DNA of 28,651 bases from Candidatus Woesearchaeota archaeon (GTDB lineage Archaea > Nanobdellota > Nanobdellia > Woesearchaeales > B29-G15): contig QMQS01000002.1 of NCBI GenBank assembly GCA_003650585.1, positions 1-28,651 of the forward strand, written 5' to 3'. A model generated the notes under the pieces. That model was given only the letters and a program-made list of their open reading frames with translations. It was not told the DNA's origin and ran no database searches. A program made the translations under genes and the position numbers. Shown piece after piece: positions 1 through 7,237 of the stretch (its first letter is position 1; each line of letters starts with the position of its first letter).

Positions 1-7
1 CAGAAAC

Positions 8-18
8 CTTTTTAAATT
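8..18 (+). promoter_or_regulatory. TATA-like element before the nucleotidyltransferase gene
   Basis: CTTTTTAAATT lies about 20-25 bases before the ATG at 30, and no Shine-Dalgarno sequence is present, so a leaderless or very short-leader transcript is likely. The upstream B-recognition context is only partly inside the window. Confidence 0.5.
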
Positions 19-29
19 GCCACTCTATA

Positions 30-1265
30 ATGGCGATTATGGATGCGATTGTCCTTGCAGGTCAGGACGAGAGGCCACAGCGTGGCAAGGAAGCAAACCT
101 ACTCCATAAGGAAATAGGAGGCAAGGAGAGCTACCTCACAGGCAGCTATAAACCCCTGCTGCTTCTTGAAGACCTAAAGGGCAATAGAGCTTATCTCATT
201 GAGCGTGTGCTTGATGCTCTGATTGGCTCTGAGTTGGTTGGAAGAGTGGTGGTTGTGGGCAGAAAGCCACTTTGGGATTTCTTAAAGGAGAGCAATTATG
301 ATGTGGTGTTTGTGGAGCAGGGTGAGAATGTTGCAGAGAATATCCAACTCGGGTTAGAGGCTTTAAAACATAGGGGCCTAGAATATGTGCTAACCCTTGC
401 CTCAGATTTGCCCCATTTAACACCACAAACAATAGATGATATGCTTGCCTTTTCCATACCCCAGTTAGAGCACGCTAAGCTAAAACCGGGTGTTGTTTTC
501 TCATTTGTTGACAAGGCAATTGTGGACCCATACCCTCGAAGGTATTTCCCAGTATGGGATAACCTCTTTAGCAACCCCCCTGTGCGGAGAAGAATGAAAG
601 AGGCGAACTATCTCTTTGTGTCTCCGATGGCCAATTTTGAAATGCTTGGAAGATTCTATTCAATGAGGAAGATGTGCCAGCCAAAAAACTGGTTGAAGCT
701 ATTGGGAATGTTAGGCACTATTATACCTGGCTATTTTGGTATGAGTATTGTGCCTGCAGTGGGCGAGCTTCTCATTCACAGAGGGATTAGTTTGAGAAGG
801 TTCAACAAGGGCTTTTGCAAGCTACTCGGTGAAGAAAAAAAGAATGGCAGCTATCCTGTGGTTTTCACAGAAAGCAAATGGCAACCCTTTAGCCTTGATG
901 TTGACTCTGAGGAGGATGTGGCTCGGCTTGGGTTCACTCTTGCAGGTGAGGGTTTTTATGAGCACAAGACATTGCTCCAGCCCAAGCCACATCGCTTGCC
1001 ACAATTCTTTGATTTATATAGCCCCTTTGGGGGGTGGCGAGAGTTTTACTCAACTGAAGAGGCGAAAGAGCTTGGATTCAAGAAGGCGATGCTGGTTGAG
1101 CACTATGAAAACCCCAATCAATACTTCTTTGTTACCAGGTGGGAAACCCAGCAGGGATTTATGGAATACTTCGAACGCCACAGGGCTGAGCATAAGAAGC
1201 TGTTTAGGCGCACAAGAGAGCTAACAGAGTTTATGGAGCAGCTTGGCTGGTACGGCGGTCCCTAA
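30..1265 (+). CDS. NTP-transferase (MobA/GlmU-like) with C-terminal ABM-like domain
   Basis: The first ~135 residues are a Rossmann-type nucleotidyltransferase: an LAG motif at residues 9-11, KPLL at 41-44 after an unusually long insertion, and SDLP at 125-128 with a candidate metal-binding Asp126. The segment PFSLDVDSEEDV near 287-297 resembles the closing strand of MobA/GlmU-like enzymes. Family members transfer a nucleotide to a sugar phosphate or cofactor; the substrate here cannot be read. Residues ~328-400 look like an antibiotic-biosynthesis-monooxygenase (dimeric alpha/beta barrel) domain, with NPNQYFFVTRWET and a following helix. This fusion is unfamiliar to me. ATG at 39 (MDAIVLAG) is an alternative start. 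The gene stands alone and converges on the minus-strand operon ending at 1283. Confidence 0.75.
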   Translation: MAIMDAIVLAGQDERPQRGKEANLLHKEIGGKESYLTGSYKPLLLLEDLKGNRAYLIERVLDALIGSELVGRVVVVGRKPLWDFLKESNYDVVFVEQGENVAENIQLGLEALKHRGLEYVLTLASDLPHLTPQTIDDMLAFSIPQLEHAKLKPGVVFSFVDKAIVDPYPRRYFPVWDNLFSNPPVRRRMKEANYLFVSPMANFEMLGRFYSMRKMCQPKNWLKLLGMLGTIIPGYFGMSIVPAVGELLIHRGISLRRFNKGFCKLLGEEKKNGSYPVVFTESKWQPFSLDVDSEEDVARLGFTLAGEGFYEHKTLLQPKPHRLPQFFDLYSPFGGWREFYSTEEAKELGFKKAMLVEHYENPNQYFFVTRWETQQGFMEYFERHRAEHKKLFRRTRELTEFMEQLGWYGGP

Positions 1266-1282
1266 TAGCCTTATACAAATCC

Positions 1283-1975
1283 TCACATATACCCCAGAGC
1301 CCTAAGGTCCTCCATGAGTTGTTCCTTATCGAGGGCTCTCCCACCACGCTCCTCTTTGTCATCAATCGGTATCGGCTTTGTGCATGGGTAGCAACCGATG
1401 CTCTTGTAGGTTAAGTTGCCGTGTTCTATCCTGTCATAGAGTGGGTTGTAAGGCACCTTGTTGCTTTTGAGATAATCCCAAATCTCGCTCAAACTCCAAT
1501 TTAGCATTGGGTGAACCCTCCAGTGGTCTGGGTTCTTTCGCTTTGAGAAAAAGCTCTCCTTGCCCCTAACCCCATGCTCGTCCCATCTTATTCCCACCAA
1601 CACAGCATCAAACTTGTACTTTCTAATTGCATTTGCAAGGTTCTCTGTCTTGAGCTTTGTGCAGCATGTGAAATGGTCTGTTGTGAAGGGATTAATGCCC
1701 TCGCTCAATGCCTTGAGGTTCTTCTGGCGTATGAAAGGGAGTTTCCATTTCTTTGCATATTTCTCTATATACTCGTATGTTTCAGTGAACTGATAGCCAG
1801 TATCCAGCAGCATCACTTTGAAAGGAAACTTAGGGAGTCTGGCGAATGCCTTCAGTGCAATATGGAGCATAGTGGTGCTGTCCTTGCCTCCTGCCCAAAG
1901 CAGGACAGGATTCTTAAATCGTGCTTTGGCTTCCTTGAGAATGAACTCAGTTTGACTTACCAATTTTGACTGCAT
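1283..1975 (-). CDS. PAPS-reductase/CysD-family PP-loop protein with four cluster-type cysteines
   Basis: A 230-residue adenine-nucleotide alpha-hydrolase-like protein with the PP-loop AGGKDS at residues 28-33 and LLDTGYQF at 56-63. Cys104-Cys105 (FTCCTKLKT) and Cys195/Cys198 (SIGCYPCTKP) match the CC...CxxC pattern that binds a [4Fe-4S] cluster in assimilatory APS reductases. The catalytic C-terminal cysteine (ECGLH-type) of those reductases is absent, because the protein ends ALGYM shortly after the cluster motif. GIRWDEHGVRGKE at 128-140 instead recalls ATP sulfurylase subunit CysD. It is the last gene of the operon, overlaps the upstream hydrolase gene by 29 bases and has a strong GGAGGAGGT before its ATG. 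The EF-1alpha-like neighbour favours a CysDN-like activating role over reduction, but this is inference. Confidence 0.75.
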   Translation of the reverse strand: MQSKLVSQTEFILKEAKARFKNPVLLWAGGKDSTTMLHIALKAFARLPKFPFKVMLLDTGYQFTETYEYIEKYAKKWKLPFIRQKNLKALSEGINPFTTDHFTCCTKLKTENLANAIRKYKFDAVLVGIRWDEHGVRGKESFFSKRKNPDHWRVHPMLNWSLSEIWDYLKSNKVPYNPLYDRIEHGNLTYKSIGCYPCTKPIPIDDKEERGGRALDKEQLMEDLRALGYM

Positions 1976-2732
1976 TTTCTACCTCCTCCTTTATTGCATA
2001 GAATATGTCCTTATGGGTTTTGATTGGATAGCTTATGCCACGGGTGATTAGGATTGCTTCCTCATGGTGGTCACCCTTGAGCTCACCCTCAGGTGTCTTG
2101 TCTGGTAGGGTTCTCTCCCTTGCCTCGCCCTTGGCACAGAACCCATGGTCAGAAACAACAATAAGTTTCTCTGCAAGTTTGCTCAGCACGCCCAGAATCT
2201 TGTCAAACTTCTTGTACCACTCAAGCACTATTGGCTCGCCCCAGTGGAAGTGCTGAAGTTTATCGAGGGCAGTGAACACCACTATGAACACATCAGGGTT
2301 CTCCTCAAGTATGTCAATCGCCTTATAAAATATCCCATCAGTGTCCTGCTCCAAGTCGTCCAATTTAGAGCTCAACCCAAACTCAACTGGGGTGTAATCA
2401 CACTTGAAATTATATGGGGGATAAACAAACGGAATCTGCAATGCCCTAATATCGCAGATGCCATCAAGCACATCCCATATAAACTCCACCTTGATATCCT
2501 CTCTTTTAACGACATTACCATCCTTAATAAAATTGTCATGCCCATGCTCTTCCACACTCTTGCCAGAAAATATTGTACACCACACTGCTGCTGAGAGTAT
2601 CTTCCCCTCAACAAACAAACTCTTTGCTTGACCCTCTTCCATGAGTTGCTTGAAGTTGGGTAGCACACCAAGGTTTGGTTTTATCACGCTCCATGTGGCT
2701 GCGTCCAGCCCTATAACGAGCAGGTGTGTCAT
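1947..2732 (-). CDS. Alkaline-phosphatase-superfamily hydrolase (type I phosphodiesterase-like)
   Basis: The N-terminus LLVIGLDAATW is typical of type I phosphodiesterase/nucleotide pyrophosphatase proteins. Candidate metal and catalytic residues are Asp10, Ser47 (SAAVW, nucleophile position), Asp157 and His161 (ALDKLQH), Asp195-His196 (SDHGF) and His222-His223 (GDHHEEA). At 261 residues it is compact compared with many family members. There is no signal peptide or membrane span, so it is probably cytoplasmic. The start overlaps the end of the GTPase gene by 4 bases (ATGA) and follows GGAGGT, so it is translationally coupled. In this context it could act on a sulfonucleotide or a nucleotide product; the substrate is unknown. 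Confidence 0.8.
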   Translation of the reverse strand: MTHLLVIGLDAATWSVIKPNLGVLPNFKQLMEEGQAKSLFVEGKILSAAVWCTIFSGKSVEEHGHDNFIKDGNVVKREDIKVEFIWDVLDGICDIRALQIPFVYPPYNFKCDYTPVEFGLSSKLDDLEQDTDGIFYKAIDILEENPDVFIVVFTALDKLQHFHWGEPIVLEWYKKFDKILGVLSKLAEKLIVVSDHGFCAKGEARERTLPDKTPEGELKGDHHEEAILITRGISYPIKTHKDIFYAIKEEVENAVKIGKSN

Positions 2733-3985
2733 TCTATTACCTCCACACAGATTCCCATTCCAACCCTGGTATCGTCCTCAATCAACCTAAAATTGGCAAG
2801 ATTGCTAAAGTGTTGTTGTGGTTCAATATACACTGGCTTACTTGTGGCAATCTCAACCAGGGCTGCCTCTTTGTCTTGGAGTTGGCTTGGGCTTTCCTCA
2901 ACTATAGCCCCAGTGGTTGTGTCAATCTTATTCAGCAAAGCATTAATGATGCAGGGAGTGCTTTCTGTGAGCATCTCAAACCTTGTTTTGTATCCTGGCA
3001 CAATCCCTGTGGGGTGGTTTATTATGAACACATATGCCTTAAACCTAGTAGCAAAGGTTGGCTTATCATTGTGCAATGTTATCATATCACCTCGCTTTAT
3101 CTCCCCCTGTTTTAGCCCCTTGAGATACAGGTAGAGGTTATCCCCTGGCTCCCCTGCTTCCACCTCTTTGTCCTGGATATAAATCCTCTCTACACTGTAC
3201 TCCCTTCCAGAGGGCCAGACCCTTACCTTATCGTCTAACTTTACCACACCAGTAACAATCCTGCCAATAACAACTGGTATGCCTTCTATGGTGTATATAT
3301 CCTGCACTGGCAACCTCAAAGCCAGGTTGCTTGGTGGTGTTACCTCAGGCAGGTTCTCAATATGCTCAAGCAGAGTTTGTCCTTTGTACCATGACATTTT
3401 GTTGCCCCTCTTCACAACATTCTCTCCCTCAAGTGCAGAGCAGGGTATTATGGGCACATCAAGCTTGTTATAGCCCACCCTCTCCACAAGTTGTTCTATC
3501 ATTTCCTTGAGCTGCTTAAACCTCTCTTGGCTATAATCAACAAGGTCCATTTTGTTAAGAGCAACAGCCACCCTTGGCACGCCAAGCATCTTTGTTAGGA
3601 AGAGGTGTTGCTTTGTTTGGCTCTGGATTCCCTCATCAGCAGCAACCACAAGTATCGCTGCGTTTGATTCAGAGGCACCTGTTAGCATATTCTTTATGAA
3701 ATCCCTATGCCCTGGGGCGTCTGCAAATGTAATAGAGTGCTTTTCTGTTACGAGCTTCTTATGGGCAAGCCCTATGGTTATTCCCCTTGCTCGCTCCTCC
3801 TTAATCTGGTCCATTACAAAGGCAAACTCGAAACCCTCCTTGCCCAGTATCTTGGCTGTTTTTCTTATCCTTTCCATCACAGCCTTGGGCACATTGTCTG
3901 TGTCGTAAAACAATCGCCCAAGAATGCTGGACTTACCGTGGTCAATATGCCCTATAACAACCAGATGTAGATATTTCTTTTCCAT
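2729..3985 (-). CDS. EF-1alpha-like translational-type GTPase, probable CysN-like paralogue
   Basis: All GTPase motifs are present: GHIDHGKS at residues 12-19, the EF-1alpha-type switch MDQIKEERARGITIG at 58-72, DAPGH at 89-93 and NKMD at 144-147. Two beta-barrel domains follow, to residue 418. Domain II/III sequences (INHPTG, the IEP segment) resemble archaeal aEF1A, but the usual highly conserved C-terminal RDMGxTVAxG block is replaced by IEDDTRVGMG, which argues against the housekeeping elongation factor. Archaeal CysN (ATP sulfurylase GTPase subunit) belongs to the EF-1alpha branch, and the PP-loop partner two genes downstream fits CysND. A GAGGTG site overlapping the upstream regulator stop precedes the ATG. 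A real aEF1A elsewhere in the genome would settle its status. Confidence 0.75.
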   Translation of the reverse strand: MEKKYLHLVVIGHIDHGKSSILGRLFYDTDNVPKAVMERIRKTAKILGKEGFEFAFVMDQIKEERARGITIGLAHKKLVTEKHSITFADAPGHRDFIKNMLTGASESNAAILVVAADEGIQSQTKQHLFLTKMLGVPRVAVALNKMDLVDYSQERFKQLKEMIEQLVERVGYNKLDVPIIPCSALEGENVVKRGNKMSWYKGQTLLEHIENLPEVTPPSNLALRLPVQDIYTIEGIPVVIGRIVTGVVKLDDKVRVWPSGREYSVERIYIQDKEVEAGEPGDNLYLYLKGLKQGEIKRGDMITLHNDKPTFATRFKAYVFIINHPTGIVPGYKTRFEMLTESTPCIINALLNKIDTTTGAIVEESPSQLQDKEAALVEIATSKPVYIEPQQHFSNLANFRLIEDDTRVGMGICVEVIE

Positions 3986-3994
3986 TAGAACACC

Positions 3995-4327
3995 TCACTT
4001 TAGGTAACCCAAAGCCATCAGCTTTTGCTTCACCCGCTTTAAGTCTTTTGTTTTTATGTCTCCTGAGAACTCCTCGTAGAGTAACAATCTCACCACAAAA
4101 GTTAGCCACTCAGAGATGCTCTGGAATTCAGTGTCTTTTAGCATCACTCTGAGCTTATCTGCCAGTCTCTTTGGTATAGTAACAATGCTCCTCCCTGGCT
4201 CCAATTCCTTGAAAACAGAGACCATTTCCTCAATGAGTTGCTGATAAGAGCAGTCCCTCTTAGATGCGAGCACCCTCAACTCTCGCCTTAACTTCTCGCT
4301 TATCTGTATCGTGGTTCGGTCCTCCAT
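3995..4327 (-). CDS. Ribbon-helix-helix (CopG-like) regulator, probably autoregulatory
   Basis: From the ATG at 4327 the product is 110 residues (MEDRTTIQIS...). It has an N-terminal beta strand plus two helices of the ribbon-helix-helix type (RTTIQISEKLRRELRVLA) and a second similar unit (SIVTIPKRLADKLRVML) in the C-terminal half, so it may be a tandem RHH protein. It ends MALGYLK. The frame can be extended upstream to a TTG at 4351, but that extension would run through palindromic operator-like sequence, and the ATG at 4327 fits the RHH fold start better. It is the first gene of the sulfate-activation-like operon, with 9 bases between its stop and the GTPase gene. Confidence 0.75.
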   Translation of the reverse strand: MEDRTTIQISEKLRRELRVLASKRDCSYQQLIEEMVSVFKELEPGRSIVTIPKRLADKLRVMLKDTEFQSISEWLTFVVRLLLYEEFSGDIKTKDLKRVKQKLMALGYLK

Positions 4328-4329
4328 CT

Positions 4330-4378
4330 TGTACATATAATGTACATACAATTATGTATTCACATACAATTATGTATT
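4330..4378. promoter_or_regulatory. Cluster of three palindromic operator-like sites
   Basis: TGTACAT-ATA-ATGTACA (4330-4346) is a perfect 7-base inverted repeat with a 3-base spacer. It is followed by two exact copies of ACATACAATTATGTATT (4344-4360 and 4362-4378), each containing the inverted repeat ATACA-ATTA-TGTAT. The copies are 18 bases apart, near two helical turns. They lie directly upstream of the ribbon-helix-helix gene and between it and the divergent gene at 4439. RHH proteins commonly bind tandem short palindromes cooperatively, so autoregulation is the natural inference. Confidence 0.7.
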
Positions 4379-4408
4379 TGTTTAAATATTTTTCTAAACT
4401 TGAAAAGG

Positions 4409-4416
4409 TTTATAAG
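4409..4416 (+). promoter_or_regulatory. TATA box for the 4439 gene
   Basis: TTTATAAG lies 30 bases before the ATG at 4439, which fits a leaderless archaeal promoter. No Shine-Dalgarno sequence sits between the box and the start. Confidence 0.6.
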
Positions 4417-4438
4417 CAAGGGTTATGCTTAAGCGTAT

Positions 4439-4627
4439 ATGGAAGAATCGCCAAAGGAGAAGGCCTTGGGTATTGGCATACTCTCTGCTTTATTGACCCT
4501 TGTTTTCTTCGTTGTTTTCTCGCTTTTGAGATACTTGAGAGGCGAGTTCAACATCCTCAACTCAATAGTTGTGAGCCTGCTTTTTTGGTTTTTTACAGCG
4601 GTTGTGCTCCACTTTAAACTGCGTTAG
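4439..4627 (+). CDS. Small two-span membrane protein
   Basis: A 62-residue product with a short charged N-terminus (MEESPKEKA) and two hydrophobic stretches, about residues 11-30 and 40-58, separated by a basic loop (RYLRGEFN). It ends in a basic tail. I do not recognise a family. A clear TATA box 30 bases upstream and good hydrophobic periodicity support it as real. It ends in TAG and overlaps the convergent membrane protein gene by 4 bases. Spans and loop charge predict a cytoplasmic-membrane location; function is unknown. Confidence 0.6.
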   Translation: MEESPKEKALGIGILSALLTLVFFVVFSLLRYLRGEFNILNSIVVSLLFWFFTAVVLHFKLR

Positions 4628-5313
4628 TCTGGCAACTTGCTAAGAATAAAGAGGGAGCCTGTCACAAACAGAGGCAAACCAATTAGAAGTAATGCGCCAG
4701 GTGTGAGTTGGTTCCAACCAGCAGCAAGATATAGCAACGAGAGTACAATAAACATCCCCCCACCCACCATCTCTGAGCGCCATGCAACCAAGGTGACAAC
4801 CAATATAACAGAACCAGGTATTAATGAAGCCAAGAAGTGGAGCCAGCCATTATGTAAACCCTCTCCCAATGCAAAGCTATAGAAAAACAGGGTGATAAGC
4901 ACAGCCATTACTCTGGGAGCATTGTAGCCAAACCCATGTTTTGAGCTTAGGTCTGGCTCCACGCTAGTATAATAAAGGTATGAGCCAATATACACCACAC
5001 CCGCAATAAGCAGTAAATCCCATAATACATTACTTGCACTAGGATGTAAACTGCCCAAATCAAAATACACCATCAAGGCACATATACTTACCAAAAGCAC
5101 AACAAAGGTTGCCCTAGTAGCTTTCATGTGACCGTGCTCCAACCACTGCTTGCCACTCTTGTGCTTGATTATCCACTCAACATCTCGTAAACAAACCAGA
5201 ACAAACACCAGGGCAACACACGCGACTAAATAATAGTAACCAAAGTATGCAAGGAAACTCGCCAGAATAACAAAAACCAATCCCCTGTAAAGAAAGGGCT
5301 TGAGTGGCTTCAT
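4624..5313 (-). CDS. Multi-spanning membrane protein, unrecognised
   Basis: A very hydrophobic protein of about 229 residues with six to eight predicted spans, a conspicuous basic/aromatic loop after the second span (RDVEWIIKHKSGKQWLEHGH) and a C-terminal pair of spans. No catalytic motif or transporter signature is evident. I place the start at ATG 5313 (MKPLKPFLYRG) rather than the upstream in-frame codon at 5355, because a TATA-like palindrome at 5332-5348 sits about 25 bases before 5313, and the extra 14 residues would translate that promoter. It converges with the small membrane gene at 4439. Confidence 0.6.
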   Translation of the reverse strand: MKPLKPFLYRGLVFVILASFLAYFGYYYLVACVALVFVLVCLRDVEWIIKHKSGKQWLEHGHMKATRATFVVLLVSICALMVYFDLGSLHPSASNVLWDLLLIAGVVYIGSYLYYTSVEPDLSSKHGFGYNAPRVMAVLITLFFYSFALGEGLHNGWLHFLASLIPGSVILVVTLVAWRSEMVGGGMFIVLSLLYLAAGWNQLTPGALLLIGLPLFVTGSLFILSKLPD

Positions 5314-5331
5314 AGCAGGATGAATACCAAA

Positions 5332-5348
5332 CAAGTATTTAATACTTG
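5332..5348 (-). promoter_or_regulatory. Palindromic promoter element of the 5313 membrane gene
   Basis: CAAGTATTTAATACTTG is a perfect 8-base inverted repeat around one central base. Its AT core can serve as a TATA box for a leaderless start at 5313 on the minus strand. A repressor site overlapping the box is possible. Confidence 0.4.
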
Positions 5349-5357
5349 CCACCAAAA

Positions 5358-5395
5358 CTTTAAATACTCAGTATAATTAAATCTCAACTGGTGAT
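5358..5395 (+). promoter_or_regulatory. Promoter and ribosome binding site of the pgi/pmi gene
   Basis: TTTAAATA at 5359-5366 is a TATA candidate, and GGTGAT at 5390-5395 lies 5 bases before the ATG at 5401. GGTGAT is complementary to the archaeal 16S 3' end (ATCACC), so this gene is probably translated from a short leader, unlike the leaderless neighbours. Confidence 0.5.
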
Positions 5396-5400
5396 TATAA

Positions 5401-6366
5401 ATGAGTTTTGAAGAAACAAAGGAGCAATTGCTTGAGTTTCCAAATTTTATTAAAAAGGGCTGGGAGTCTGCTAAGGATATTTCTGTCCTGGACAAGGTGA
5501 GTAGTGTTGTTATCTGTGGAATGGGTGGCTCAGCAATACCTGGGGATATACTTGCGGCATACCTCAATCTTGATATTCCCATCTACACTGTGAGGGATTA
5601 CACCCTTCCAAGTTTCATTGACAAGCATGCCTTGGTTTTTGCAATATCCTATTCTGGTAACACAGAAGAGACCCTCTCTTGCTTTAGGAGTGCTCTTGGG
5701 CTTGGGTGTAAGATTATTGGTATTACCTCTGGGGGCAAGTTAAAGCAACTCTGTGAAAAGCACAAGGCACCTTGCATAATTGTTCCGCAGGGCATACAAC
5801 CCAGACATGCATTGCCTCTGCTCTTCTTTCCAATGTTGAGGGTTCTAAGCAACTCCAAGTTGATTGAGGACCAGAGCGATTACATAGAGAAGAGCTTTGA
5901 GGTTTTGTCAAGGGATGTTTACTCTGAAATGGGTAAAGCCCTTGCTGAAAAACTACAGGGTAAGATTGTTATTGTGTACTCTTCAGACAGGTACAAGGCA
6001 GTTGCTTATCGCTGGAAAACCCAGATAAACGAGAATGCCAAGTCAATGGCTTTTGCCCATGTTTTCCCTGAGTTGAACCACAATGAGGTTGTTGGCTTTG
6101 AGCATCTCATTGGGGACTACTATGTTGTGATGCTGCAGGATGAGACAGAGCACCCAAGAATCAAGAAGAGGATGAAAATCACAAAGCAACTAATATCAGA
6201 GCATGGGGTCAGTTCAACAGTGATAGTGATAAAGGGTAGCAACCAGCTGAGCAAGATATTCTCAGCTATATACATCGGTGATTGGACCTCATTGCACCTT
6301 GCAGGGCTTTACCAAGTTGACCCAACACCAGTTGAGATAGTTGAGAAACTAAAGAAGATGCTTTAA
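5401..6366 (+). CDS. pgi/pmi: Bifunctional phosphoglucose/phosphomannose isomerase
   Basis: A 321-residue SIS-fold isomerase of the archaeal bifunctional PGI/PMI family, which interconverts glucose-6-phosphate or mannose-6-phosphate with fructose-6-phosphate. Visible motifs are GMGGSAIPGD at residues 40-49, the phosphate-binding SYSGNTEETL at 83-92, NEN with Glu211, and PELNHNE with His227. The 16-residue spacing between this Glu and His equals that of the catalytic pair I recall for crenarchaeal PGI/PMI (Glu203/His219). It is probably cytoplasmic. It is followed one base later by a ROK sugar kinase, so together they would phosphorylate a hexose and pass it into glycolysis or sugar-nucleotide synthesis. 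Confidence 0.9.
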   Translation: MSFEETKEQLLEFPNFIKKGWESAKDISVLDKVSSVVICGMGGSAIPGDILAAYLNLDIPIYTVRDYTLPSFIDKHALVFAISYSGNTEETLSCFRSALGLGCKIIGITSGGKLKQLCEKHKAPCIIVPQGIQPRHALPLLFFPMLRVLSNSKLIEDQSDYIEKSFEVLSRDVYSEMGKALAEKLQGKIVIVYSSDRYKAVAYRWKTQINENAKSMAFAHVFPELNHNEVVGFEHLIGDYYVVMLQDETEHPRIKKRMKITKQLISEHGVSSTVIVIKGSNQLSKIFSAIYIGDWTSLHLAGLYQVDPTPVEIVEKLKKML

Positions 6367-6367
6367 A

Positions 6368-7216
6368 ATGGCTGTTGGCTTGGATATTGGCGCGAGCTAT
6401 ATAAAGGGAGGCATAATCAAGGATGGCAGAGTAACCAATTTCATAAGACTCCCCACTGGCAAAACAAAAGAGCAGTTTCTCGCTACTCTCACAAGAGCCA
6501 TTAATACGCTAGCAAAAGGGGAGAGCTGGGTTGGATTGGCTGTTCCAGGACCTGCTGATTATGCTAGAGGCATAATACTAGATGCACCAAACTTGCCAGT
6601 TCGAAACTTTAACCTCCAAGCCCACCTAAAAAAAGAGCTCAACATAGAGCTGACAATGGCAAACGATGCTGTGTGCTTTACACTTGCAGAGGCACTCTGT
6701 GGGGCTGGTAAAGGCAAGAGCTTGGTGATAGGAGTAACTCTTGGGACTGGTGTGGGTGGTGGAATAGTGCTGAATGGTAAGCCCCTCCTTGGATGTGGGA
6801 ATGCAGGGCACTTTAGCAGGATGGTGCTTAGGAATGAACCCAGCAAAGACCATTTCTTTAAGTACCAAACCTTTGAGGTTCTATGCTCTGAGCGTGGTCT
6901 GCTTGCTAGGGCACCAGGGTTTAATTCTGGGCTCGAGATGGCAAATGCTGCTCGCAATGGTGACAAAGAGGCATTAGTAGCATTCAGGGAATACGGGCGC
7001 GACCTTGGATTGGGAGTAGGGAGTTTGATTGCTATTTTTGACCCAGATATTGTTGTTATTGGTGGTGGTCTCTCTGGGAACTGGGATCTCTTTGAGTCGG
7101 AGATGAGAGGGGCAATAGCAGAGGTTACCTCTTTCAAGGCAGAGGTGGTTAAGCACCACTTAGAACAACCAGGCATAGTTGGAGCATCTTTGCTGAGAGG
7201 CATAAACTATAAATAA
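6368..7216 (+). CDS. ROK-family sugar kinase (glucokinase-like)
   Basis: The N-terminal GLDIGASYIKGG (Asp6 in the ATP-binding phosphate loop), VPGPAD near 58-63, NDAVCF near 98-103 (catalytic Asp of the NDA motif) and LGTGVGGGIVLNG are the ROK/ASKHA signatures. IVVIGGGLSGN near 232-242 is the adenosine motif. The CxCGxxGC zinc motif common in bacterial ROK proteins is missing; the region reads GNAGHFSRM then TFEVLCSERG. The product is 282 residues, close to the family minimum. The start is one base after the isomerase stop, so the two are co-transcribed. Glucose is the likeliest substrate from context; other hexoses or hexosamines are possible. Confidence 0.82.
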   Translation: MAVGLDIGASYIKGGIIKDGRVTNFIRLPTGKTKEQFLATLTRAINTLAKGESWVGLAVPGPADYARGIILDAPNLPVRNFNLQAHLKKELNIELTMANDAVCFTLAEALCGAGKGKSLVIGVTLGTGVGGGIVLNGKPLLGCGNAGHFSRMVLRNEPSKDHFFKYQTFEVLCSERGLLARAPGFNSGLEMANAARNGDKEALVAFREYGRDLGLGVGSLIAIFDPDIVVIGGGLSGNWDLFESEMRGAIAEVTSFKAEVVKHHLEQPGIVGASLLRGINYK

Positions 7217-7237
7217 TTATTATCACATAAGAGTGGT

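Noticed and set aside
829..1224. 131-residue plus-strand frame inside the nucleotidyltransferase gene
   Set aside because: Out-of-frame shadow of a well supported gene, with no fold-like pattern or start signal.
2145..2594. 149-residue plus-strand frame opposite the phosphodiesterase-like gene
   Set aside because: Antisense to a gene with clear metal-site motifs; composition is that of a reverse-complement shadow.
2729..3985. Calling the GTPase the housekeeping aEF1A
   Set aside because: G motifs fit, but the C-terminal RDMGxTVAxG block is diverged and the operon partners suggest a CysN-like role; left as a CysN-like paralogue.
6559..7203. 214-residue minus-strand frame opposite the ROK kinase
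   Set aside because: Pro/Ser-rich antisense shadow with no ribosome binding site; the plus strand encodes a full ROK kinase.
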